This document shows, one piece after another, positions 1 to 5,041 of a stretch of DNA of 5,041 nt. The stretch comes from Microbacteriaceae bacterium (lineage in GTDB: Bacteria > Actinomycetota > Actinomycetes > Actinomycetales > Microbacteriaceae), in the NCBI GenBank assembly GCA_030840185.1, contig JAUZFY010000251.1:1-5041 (forward strand), given 5' to 3'. The notes beneath the pieces are model-generated. The model had not been told where the DNA came from. It worked only from the letters and a program-made list of their open reading frames with translations, and ran no database searches. Position 1 is the stretch's first letter; each line of letters starts with the position of its first letter. The position numbers and the translations under genes were made by a program.

Positions 1-1
1 T

Positions 2-853
2 CTGAGTGACGGCCACCTGCTGCTCGAAGACTTTCCGGGAACCGGAAAGACTTCGCTCGCTCGAGCGATGGCGCAGAGCGTGCAGGGCTCAACGACGCGC
101 ATCCAGTTCACCCCGGATCTGCTGCCCGGGGACATCACCGGTGTGAGCATCTATGACCAGGGCATCGGCAGTTTCGAATTCCACCGCGGACCGGTATTCG
201 CCAACATCGTTCTTGCAGACGAGATCAACCGTGCCAGCCCGAAGACCCAGGCGGCGCTCCTCGAGGTGATGGAGGAGTCCCGAGTGACGGTGGACGGCAT
301 CTCCCATCCGGTGGGAAGCCCCTTCATGGTGATCGCGACTCAGAATCCGATCGAACAGGCCGGCACCTATCGCCTCCCGGAGGCGCAATTGGATCGATTC
401 CTGATCAAGACGTCCATTGGCTACCCCGACCACGCCTCAACGGTGCGCATCCTCGAAGGCGCCGGGGTCAGGGCCCACGACACGATTCTTCCGGCCATCG
501 CGACGGACCGGGTGATCATCGAGATGGCGGCCCTCGCGCGAACGGTTCACGTCGATGCGAGCATCAACGACTACGTATCACGCCTCGTCGAGGCGACCAG
601 GTCGGCGCCGGAGGTGCGACTCGGTGCGAGCGTTCGCGGCGCCCTCGCTCTGGTTCGCACCGCGAAGACGCTCGCCGCGGCAGACGCTCGGCACTATGTC
701 ATCCCCGACGACATCAAGGCGCTTGCTGAGCCGGTGCTGGCGCACCGCCTCGTGCTTGATCCCGAAGCCGAGTTCGACGGCGTGACCTCCTCAAGCATCA
801 TCAGCCAGCTCCTGATTCAGACGCCTCCTCCGAACGACCGGCAGGCGGTGTGA
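2..853 (+). CDS. moxR: MoxR-family AAA+ ATPase, N-terminus cut off by the window edge
   Basis: This is a cytosolic AAA+ ATPase of the MoxR family, whose members act as chaperone-like remodellers of partner proteins, often ones with vWA-like domains. The reading frame is open from base 2, well before the first ATG at 68, and the Walker A motif (PGTGKT, bases 35-52) lies upstream of that ATG. The ATG at 68 is therefore not the true start, and I estimate that a few dozen N-terminal residues are missing. Numbering visible residues from base 2, it shows a FTPDLLPGDITG segment (about 36-47), Walker B with LADEINRA (71-78), sensor 1 ATQNP (112-116), the arginine-finger region EAQLDRF (127-133), sensor 2 GASVRG (208-213) and the lid helix YVIPDDIKALAEPVLAHR. 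All ATPase residues look intact, so it should be active. It ends in a 4-bp overlap with the DUF58 gene, its likely functional partner. The family is clear; the specific substrate is unknown. Confidence 0.96.
   Translation: MSDGHLLLEDFPGTGKTSLARAMAQSVQGSTTRIQFTPDLLPGDITGVSIYDQGIGSFEFHRGPVFANIVLADEINRASPKTQAALLEVMEESRVTVDGISHPVGSPFMVIATQNPIEQAGTYRLPEAQLDRFLIKTSIGYPDHASTVRILEGAGVRAHDTILPAIATDRVIIEMAALARTVHVDASINDYVSRLVEATRSAPEVRLGASVRGALALVRTAKTLAAADARHYVIPDDIKALAEPVLAHRLVLDPEAEFDGVTSSSIISQLLIQTPPPNDRQAV
850..853 (+). promoter_or_regulatory. GTGA stop/start overlap, MoxR to DUF58 gene
   Basis: The TGA stop of the MoxR gene (851-853) shares bases with a GTG start at 850. Upstream there is only a weak purine stretch (GGCAGG, 840-845) four bases from the GTG. 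Terminating ribosomes probably re-initiate here, which would couple translation of the two proteins. The overlap is read directly; the coupling is inferred. Confidence 0.7.
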
Positions 854-2253
854 GGGCCCCCGCGGGGAGCGGCGCGGCCCGAACGAGCGCGGCCGCACCG
901 ATATCGTTCTCCGAGACCGCCAATTCGACGCCCAGCGTCGGCCCCACCAACGTCCGGACTCGGATTGTCGGAGATCGGACCGGGGCGTTCGCGGAGGTGA
1001 TCATCACCCTTGTGCGCGTCGTCCGCGCACTCGGCTGGCTCGGTGGCGTTGTTCTGCGGCGGATATCAACGGTGGTGACGCCTCTCGGCTGGGTCATGCT
1101 CATTGCCGTTCCCCTGGCCTTCGTCCTCGGCTACCGGCTCGGCTGGGTCGAGCTTGTCGCCGTCGCATACGCCGGTTCGGCACTCATCCTTGTCGCCGGC
1201 GTCTCCCTCATCGGGCGAAACCCCTTCGCCATCGAACTGAGCGTTCCGCACTCCAGGGTTGTCGTCGGTGAACCGGCTCACGGCGCGATCGTGGTTACGA
1301 ACCCCACTCGACGGCGACTCGTCGGGGTGACGGTCGAGGTGCCGATCGGACGCGGTCTCGCGGAGATCGCGATGCCCGGGCTCGCTCGCGGCGTCGCGTT
1401 CCGGCACGAGTTTCCCGTGCCGACCACACACCGTGGCATCCTGTCGATCGGGCCGGTGCGAACGGTGAAAGCCGACCTCGTCGGCCTCGTGCGTCGCGAA
1501 CTGGTCTGGACCGACTCGCAGGAGCTGTTCGTGCACCCCCGCACGATCGCCATCCCGTCGACGAGCACGGGATTCATTCGAGACCTCGAGGGCAACCCGA
1601 CCCGTGACCTCTCTAACAGTGACGTCTCCTTTCACGCGCTGCGCGAGTATGTGCGCGGAGACGAGCGTCGCTACATCCACTGGAAGAGCACCGCAAAGAC
1701 AGGCACCCACATGGTGCGCCAGTTCGAGGAGACCCGCCGAAGTCATCTCGTGATCGCCCTCAGCCTTGCCGGTTCGAACTACGCCACCGAGGAAGAGTTC
1801 GAGATGGCAGTGAGCGTAACGGGGTCGCTCGGGGCTCGAGCTATCCGGGACGCGCGGAACGTCTCGGTTGTCGTCAGCGAGAAAACCCCCGAGTTCGCGA
1901 AACGAAAGGTTCTCGCGGTCAAGCACCTCGACACGCTCACCCGCGCTCGCCTGCTCGACGACCTCGCCGTCGTTCAGCTGGCCGAATCGGCCCTTGGGAT
2001 CGCGGATGTCGCGCGGGTTGCGGCCGACGAGGTTGCAGGCATCTCGGTTGCCTTCCTGGTCTGCGGATCCCTCGTGACCGCGACCGAGCTTCGGGCGGCC
2101 TCGGCCAAGTTTCCTCCCGGTGTCGAGGTGGTCGCCGTCGTATGCGACCCGGAAACCATCCCAGGCCTTCGCCGGCTGGCCGGGCTCAGCGTACTCACTA
2201 TCGGCTTTCTCGCGGATCTGCAAAAATCCCTCGCTCGCGCGGCGGCGGCATGA
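850..2253 (+). CDS. DUF58 domain membrane protein (vWA-like), MoxR partner
   Basis: A 467-residue DUF58 protein, probably anchored in the membrane and acting with the MoxR ATPase encoded just upstream. Residues 1-50 are a hydrophilic Ala/Ser/Thr-rich leader without a recognised domain. Two membrane segments follow (about 79-95 and 98-120). A beta-rich region (about 125-232) contains the typical RG-I-L-S-I-G-P-V pattern (195-203), and where most members have DPFGL this one has ADLVGL (208-213). The DUF58 signature runs over 261-293: REYVRGDERR, then IHWKSTAK, then VRQFEE. From about 299 the fold should be vWA-like, but the first strand reads VIALSLAGS where a MIDAS would have DxSxS, so metal binding is doubtful. 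The GTG at 850 is chosen because it overlaps the upstream stop and leaves no gap. The in-frame GTG at 997 is an alternative, but its only purine-rich stretch abuts the codon. The stop overlaps the next gene's ATG. Cellular function is not established for this subgroup. Confidence 0.93.
   Translation: MRAPAGSGAARTSAAAPISFSETANSTPSVGPTNVRTRIVGDRTGAFAEVIITLVRVVRALGWLGGVVLRRISTVVTPLGWVMLIAVPLAFVLGYRLGWVELVAVAYAGSALILVAGVSLIGRNPFAIELSVPHSRVVVGEPAHGAIVVTNPTRRRLVGVTVEVPIGRGLAEIAMPGLARGVAFRHEFPVPTTHRGILSIGPVRTVKADLVGLVRRELVWTDSQELFVHPRTIAIPSTSTGFIRDLEGNPTRDLSNSDVSFHALREYVRGDERRYIHWKSTAKTGTHMVRQFEETRRSHLVIALSLAGSNYATEEEFEMAVSVTGSLGARAIRDARNVSVVVSEKTPEFAKRKVLAVKHLDTLTRARLLDDLAVVQLAESALGIADVARVAADEVAGISVAFLVCGSLVTATELRAASAKFPPGVEVVAVVCDPETIPGLRRLAGLSVLTIGFLADLQKSLARAAAA
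2250..2253 (+). promoter_or_regulatory. ATGA stop/start overlap without a Shine-Dalgarno, DUF58 to TgpA-like gene
   Basis: The ATG at 2250-2252 overlaps the TGA stop at 2251-2253. The 20 bases before it are almost pure C/G repeats (a run of GCG and GGC) with no AGG or GGAG. Initiation probably depends on ribosomes finishing the DUF58 gene. This junction fixes the start of the TgpA-like protein, because an upstream in-frame ATG at 2142 would force a 112-bp overlap. Confidence 0.7.
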
Positions 2254-4643
2254 GCGTCGACCTCGGAGCGAACACCGTTTCGCGTGAGCGCAAGGTCGTT
2301 CGGCCGGCCTTGCGCCGGCCGGTCGTCGGTGGCGTGCCGAGGCGGCTCCCGTTTGGGCTGTTCGCGTTGACAACGGCTTTCCTCTGGCTCACGACCACGG
2401 TCGCTGCCGCGGCCCTGTGGCCCATCTACCAGAGCGTGCAGCTCATCGTGCTCGTTGGTGTGAGCATCGTCGCCGGGTCGCTCGTGGCGACGATCGGCGC
2501 ATTCTTTCGCTGGTCGTCAATGACCCTGTGCCTCGCAAGCATCGGGGTCTATCTCGTTCTCGGTGTGCCTCTCGCGGTGCCCGCTGAGGCCACGAATGTG
2601 GTGTTCCCGACCCTTGCCGGGGAGCTTGAACTCCTGAAAGCCACCGCTCTCGCGTGGAAGGAGTTGCTCACCGTTACCCTTCCAGTCGGCTCCTACCAGT
2701 CGCTGCTTGTGCCGGCATTTTTGCTCGTGCTTGCCACGACGGTGATCGGACTGTCGGTCGGGCTGCGCGCTCGCCTCGGCGAGCTCGGCGTCATCGCACC
2801 GATCATCCTCTTCGTCGCCGCCATCGTGTTTGGCCCGGACACGGCGACCTTGCCGCTCGAGCTATCCCTCGGCCTGCTCGCGTCGACGCTTGGCTGGCTG
2901 GTTTGGAGACGCTGGTACCGTCGGCGGGCATCCATCCGGCTCCTGTCGGGGGTGGTCCGCGACCCGGCCGGGGCGGCGAGCCGTGCCAGCTCCGCAGGCT
3001 TGCGCACCATCGTGGGGGCCGTTGTCATCGTCGTGCTTGTCGGTGGCAGCGCCGTTATCGCCACCCTCGCCCTTCCGCCGACCGCACAGCGACACGTGTT
3101 GCGTCAGGCAGTGGTACAGCCGTTCGACCCACGCCAGTACCCGAGCCCACTAAGCGGTTTCCGCCGGTACGAGGAGCCGGCACAAGCCGACAGCACGATG
3201 CTCTCGGTCACCGGGCTGCCTTCGGGCGCCCGCATCCGGATCGCGACCCTCGACACGTACGACGGGATTGTGTTCTCGGTCGGCGATTCCCTCCTGACGA
3301 GCGAATCCGGCTCGTTCACCCGGGTGCCATACACCTACGACCAATCCGCCGTTCGTGGCAGCCCCGTCACCGTGAAGATTACCGTTGACCACTACACCGG
3401 AGTGTGGCTTCCGACCATTGGAAAGCTCACTGACGTGAGCTTTGGCGGTGCCGATGCGGCGGCCCTGAGGGACTCCTTCTTCTACAACAACGAGAGCGGC
3501 ACCGCCGCCGTGGTGCGCCCTGTCGGGACCGGCGACTCGTACGCTCTCAGCGCCGTCGTGCCGCGGCAGCCGGGACAAGGTCAACTCGATTCGCTTCGCC
3601 CTGGCTTGGCGCCCGTGCCCCCGATGCCGGTTGTGCCGGACGGCCTCTCCTCAACGCTGAACGATTGGGTGAAATCGGCCACGACGCCTGGGGCAAAGCT
3701 CCAGGCGATGATCGCGGCAATCAAAGCAACGGGGTACGTCAGTCACGGGGTTTCGCCCGACGAGCCGTTGAGTCGATCCGGTCATTCCGCGGACCGGATC
3801 ACCCAGTTGCTCACCGATCAGCGGATGATCGGAGATCAGGAGCAATTCGCCGTGACCGCCGCGATCATGGCGCGTCAGCTCGGGTTCCCGTCTCGCGTCG
3901 TGTTCGGCTTCGCCCCCGGTTCGGTCCATTCGGGTAGCACCACCGACGTGCGCGGCTCAGATATTTCCGCGTGGATCGAGGTCGACACGAGTCAATACGG
4001 ATGGGTGACCATCGATCCGACGCCGGCGATTCGACCGATCCCGCAGGCGCAGCCGCAGAAACCGGTCACCGTCACCCGCCCACAGTCCCCGGTGCAACCG
4101 CCGCAACAGCAGCCTCAGACTCCAGCCTCGCAGCTTCCTCCCGGCACCACCAAGGACCCCTCCCACGCACCCGACCCGGTCGTTGCGATCGTCCTCGCCG
4201 TTCTCCGCGTGGCCGGATTCGTGGCGCTCGGCGTCGCAATAGTGCTGGCCCCATTCCTTGCAATCGTGGTCGCAAAGCTCCAGCGGCGCAGACGACGCAA
4301 GTATGCCTCGAGCGCAGCTCAGCGCATCAGCGGTGGTTGGCGTGAATTCGAAGACGCCGTGTTGGACCACGGGTTCATCCCGCCGCCGCATCCAACTCGC
4401 ACGGAGGTCGCGGCGACCGTTGGCGGCAGCCGGCCGCTCGTCCTCGCCGCGGTGGCCGACCGTGCCGCGTTCGCACCGACCGAGCCTCTCAGCGACGAAG
4501 CCGATCAGGTGTGGCGCGCGGTTCGGGACCTGCGGGTGTCGCTCGGGGCCGGACGCTCCCGGCGAGAGAGGCTCAGGGCTGCCATCTCATTGCGATCTCT
4601 GCGTGGTTATAGTGTCAAGAGTCTGTTCACGCGGCGGCGGTAA
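2250..4643 (+). CDS. TgpA-type polytopic membrane protein with degenerate transglutaminase-like domain
   Basis: A 797-residue membrane protein of the TgpA (DUF3488/transglutaminase-like) family. Seven membrane segments lie in the N-terminal part (about 35-57, 62-84, 91-111, 150-171, 179-196, 201-219, 253-275). An external region (276-642) follows, then an eighth segment (643-676) and a cytosolic tail opening with an Arg-rich stretch (679-684). Charges fit the positive-inside rule. The external part has a beta-rich section with LDTYDG (334-339), the transglutaminase-like core (about 466-595) and a Pro/Gln-rich stalk (596-641). The core keeps the helix after the nucleophile position (EQFAVTAAIMARQLGFPSR) and the DPTP motif with Asp589. 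Where active enzymes have Cys it has Gln530 (GDQEQF), and where they have His it has Ser573 (ISAWIEV). It is therefore probably not a working transglutaminase or protease. The tail (about 688-765, with GWREFEDAVLDHG and a TRTEVA motif) resembles the DUF4129 tail of TgpA proteins. It probably works with the MoxR and DUF58 proteins at the cell surface; ligand unknown. Confidence 0.92.
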   Translation: MSVDLGANTVSRERKVVRPALRRPVVGGVPRRLPFGLFALTTAFLWLTTTVAAAALWPIYQSVQLIVLVGVSIVAGSLVATIGAFFRWSSMTLCLASIGVYLVLGVPLAVPAEATNVVFPTLAGELELLKATALAWKELLTVTLPVGSYQSLLVPAFLLVLATTVIGLSVGLRARLGELGVIAPIILFVAAIVFGPDTATLPLELSLGLLASTLGWLVWRRWYRRRASIRLLSGVVRDPAGAASRASSAGLRTIVGAVVIVVLVGGSAVIATLALPPTAQRHVLRQAVVQPFDPRQYPSPLSGFRRYEEPAQADSTMLSVTGLPSGARIRIATLDTYDGIVFSVGDSLLTSESGSFTRVPYTYDQSAVRGSPVTVKITVDHYTGVWLPTIGKLTDVSFGGADAAALRDSFFYNNESGTAAVVRPVGTGDSYALSAVVPRQPGQGQLDSLRPGLAPVPPMPVVPDGLSSTLNDWVKSATTPGAKLQAMIAAIKATGYVSHGVSPDEPLSRSGHSADRITQLLTDQRMIGDQEQFAVTAAIMARQLGFPSRVVFGFAPGSVHSGSTTDVRGSDISAWIEVDTSQYGWVTIDPTPAIRPIPQAQPQKPVTVTRPQSPVQPPQQQPQTPASQLPPGTTKDPSHAPDPVVAIVLAVLRVAGFVALGVAIVLAPFLAIVVAKLQRRRRRKYASSAAQRISGGWREFEDAVLDHGFIPPPHPTRTEVAATVGGSRPLVLAAVADRAAFAPTEPLSDEADQVWRAVRDLRVSLGAGRSRRERLRAAISLRSLRGYSVKSLFTRRR
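2301..2321 (+). repeat. GC-rich inverted repeat just inside the TgpA-like gene
   Basis: Eight-base perfect arms (CGGCCGGC at 2301-2308, GCCGGCCG at 2314-2321) flank a five-base loop, starting about 50 bases after the ATG. They fall in codons for the Arg/Pro-rich cytosolic N-terminus, around residues 18-24. In mRNA this could form a strong hairpin that slows early elongation. In GC-rich DNA it may equally be chance, so only the symmetry itself is certain. Confidence 0.4.
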
Positions 4644-4652
4644 CGGCTCAAC

Positions 4653-4659
4653 GAGGGGA
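4653..4659 (+). promoter_or_regulatory. Shine-Dalgarno of the zinc-ribbon gene
   Basis: GAGGGGA sits eight bases before the ATG at 4668, in the 24-bp gap after the TgpA-like stop codon. An in-frame GTG at 4662 lies only two bases after this purine run, too close for good initiation, so the spacing favours the ATG. It is the strongest ribosome binding site in the window. Confidence 0.75.
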
Positions 4660-4667
4660 CTGTGAAC

Positions 4668-5041
4668 ATGAGATGCCCGTATTGCAGCACGGAGCTGCCT
4701 ATTGGCGCGCTCTTCTGCGGCGAGTGCGGGAGAGCCGTGGCTCCAGCATCGGCGGCTTCGTCAACGACTCCATCATCGGCCGCTCCGCCCCGCTCGGCCG
4801 CCGATCGCTCGGTCCCTTCTCGGCCCGCCACCGCTCACCCGGCCCCTGCTCGACCGTCTACTGCCCGGCCTGCTGGCGCCCACTCATCCGGCGGTGACCC
4901 GGCGGCTGCCGTCCCATCCGGCGCGGTTCCGGCATCTGCTCAGGCATCCGGGGCTGACCGGTCGACGGTTGAACCGTCGACCGTTGAACCGTCGACTGTT
5001 GAGTCATTGACCATTGACCCGTCGGCTAATGACAAATCGAT
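4668..5041 (+). CDS. Zinc-ribbon protein with long disordered linker, 3' end beyond the window
   Basis: The frame from ATG 4668 stays open for 124 codons to the window edge, so the gene is incomplete. Residues 1-22 form a compact zinc ribbon: Cys3 and Cys6 (CPYC), then Cys17 and Cys20 (CGEC), a CxxC-x10-CxxC arrangement expected to bind one zinc. From about residue 23 the chain is Ala/Pro/Ser/Thr-rich and surely disordered. Residues 74-123 settle into a five-residue periodicity that ends in STVEP-like units. There is no signal peptide or membrane segment in the visible part, so this part is probably cytosolic. In actinobacteria such ribbon-plus-linker N-termini often precede an FHA domain or a membrane domain, but neither is visible here. 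The gene follows the TgpA-like gene by 24 bp on the same strand and is likely in the same operon. Confidence is high that it is a gene with a zinc ribbon, and low for any specific function. Confidence 0.85.
   Translation, partial: MRCPYCSTELPIGALFCGECGRAVAPASAASSTTPSSAAPPRSAADRSVPSRPATAHPAPARPSTARPAGAHSSGGDPAAAVPSGAVPASAQASGADRSTVEPSTVEPSTVESLTIDPSANDKS
4887..5036 (+). repeat. 15-bp-periodic (pentapeptide) repeat in the linker of the zinc-ribbon gene
   Basis: Ten five-residue units follow each other in frame: SGGDP, AAAVP, SGAVP, ASAQA, SGADR, STVEP, STVEP, STVES, LTIDP, SANDK. The DNA agrees: CATCCGG recurs at 4885, 4915 and 4945 (exactly 30 bases apart), and GTCGAC recurs at 4961, 4976 and 4991 (15 apart). 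The most alike units are at 4974-5003, which suggests recent slippage duplication. The array may continue beyond the window. It probably encodes a flexible spacer. Confidence 0.75.
4959..4983 (+). repeat. Perfect inverted repeat within the pentapeptide array
   Basis: Twelve-base arms (CGGTCGACGGTT at 4959-4970 and its exact reverse complement at 4972-4983) are separated by a single G. It arises because the repeat unit holds the palindrome GTCGAC plus a near-palindromic GGTTGAACC. It could extrude as a hairpin or cruciform and promote slippage. It is not followed by a T-run and lies inside an open frame, so it is not a terminator. Confidence 0.6.

Noticed and set aside
68..70. ATG at 68 as the start of the MoxR protein
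   Set aside because: The Walker A motif is encoded before it in the same open frame, so starting here would remove the nucleotide-binding site.
2142..2249. Upstream ATG extending the TgpA-like protein by 36 residues
   Set aside because: It would overlap the DUF58 gene by 112 bp, and the added residues are unstructured Arg/Pro/Ser-rich sequence from an overlapping frame. The ATGA overlap at 2250 is the usual junction.
1066..2373. A 435-codon open frame on the minus strand opposite the DUF58 gene
   Set aside because: It is rich in Arg, His, Asp and Gly with no domain or membrane pattern, as expected for the antisense of a GC-rich gene. The plus-strand frame has clear DUF58 motifs and coupled junctions.
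3422..3443. Hairpin with 9-base arms (AAAGCTCAC / GTGAGCTTT) and a TGAC loop
   Set aside because: It lies in the middle of the external domain of the TgpA-like gene with no T-run after it, so it is not a terminator. I see no regulatory context.
3775..3800. Inverted repeat with 9-base arms (GATCCGGTC / GACCGGATC)
   Set aside because: It is inside the coding region just before the degenerate active site, with an 8-base loop and no second copy. It is most simply a product of GC-rich codons.
3957..4391. Minus-strand open frames of up to 144 codons opposite the 3' half of the TgpA-like gene
   Set aside because: Their composition is Arg/Gly/Asp-rich and motif-free, and the opposite strand encodes the conserved DPTP motif, stalk and last membrane segment.
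4885..4974. CATCCGG recurring every 30 bases, CRISPR-like spacing
   Set aside because: The shared part is only about seven bases and the spacing is fully explained by the in-frame five-residue protein repeat. There are no conserved 25-40 bp repeats or cas genes.
4673..5010. Plus-strand open frames at 4673-4897 and 4702-5010
   Set aside because: They are shadow frames of the zinc-ribbon gene, Arg/Pro/Leu-rich with no motif. The frame from 4668 has the four zinc cysteines and the ribosome binding site.

Overview
The window is about 5 kb of GC-rich DNA carrying four tightly packed genes, all on the + strand, with almost no intergenic space. High GC, GTG/ATG starts in 4-bp stop/start overlaps, and the gene order MoxR ATPase - DUF58 protein - TgpA-type transglutaminase-like membrane protein - zinc-ribbon protein point to an actinobacterium. 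The wording of the conserved motifs makes Microbacteriaceae or a relative my best guess. That placement is inference from family knowledge, not a database result.

Layout: (1) Positions 2-853 hold the 3' part of a MoxR-family AAA+ ATPase whose N-terminus lies upstream of the window. (2) Positions 850-2253 hold a DUF58 protein with two membrane segments and a vWA-like C-terminal domain that lacks a clear MIDAS. (3) Positions 2250-4643 hold a 797-residue polytopic membrane protein of the TgpA/DUF3488-transglutaminase family. Its external transglutaminase-like domain has lost the catalytic Cys (Gln530) and His (Ser573) and keeps only the Asp (Asp589). (4) Positions 4668-5041 (running off the end) hold a protein with an N-terminal four-cysteine zinc ribbon, then an Ala/Pro/Ser/Thr-rich linker that ends in a pentapeptide-periodic array. 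The linker gene has no stop in the window.

How the genes may work together: MoxR ATPases are typically encoded beside proteins with vWA-like domains and act as chaperone-like remodellers. In this operon type the DUF58 protein is the expected membrane-anchored partner, and the TgpA-like protein carries the function outside the cell. Here both the metal site of the vWA-like partner and the catalytic site of the transglutaminase-like partner look degenerate. This suggests a structural, binding or scaffolding assembly at the membrane rather than an enzyme. The first three genes are joined by GTGA and ATGA overlaps and are probably translationally coupled. The fourth has its own good Shine-Dalgarno sequence after a 24-bp gap.

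I see no promoter, terminator, RNA gene, mobile element or CRISPR array. The operon promoter is probably upstream of the window and the end of the operon downstream. No gene-free stretch exceeds 24 bp. The most notable signals are the pseudoenzyme active site of the TgpA-like protein and the 15-bp-periodic, hairpin-forming repeat in the linker of the fourth gene.
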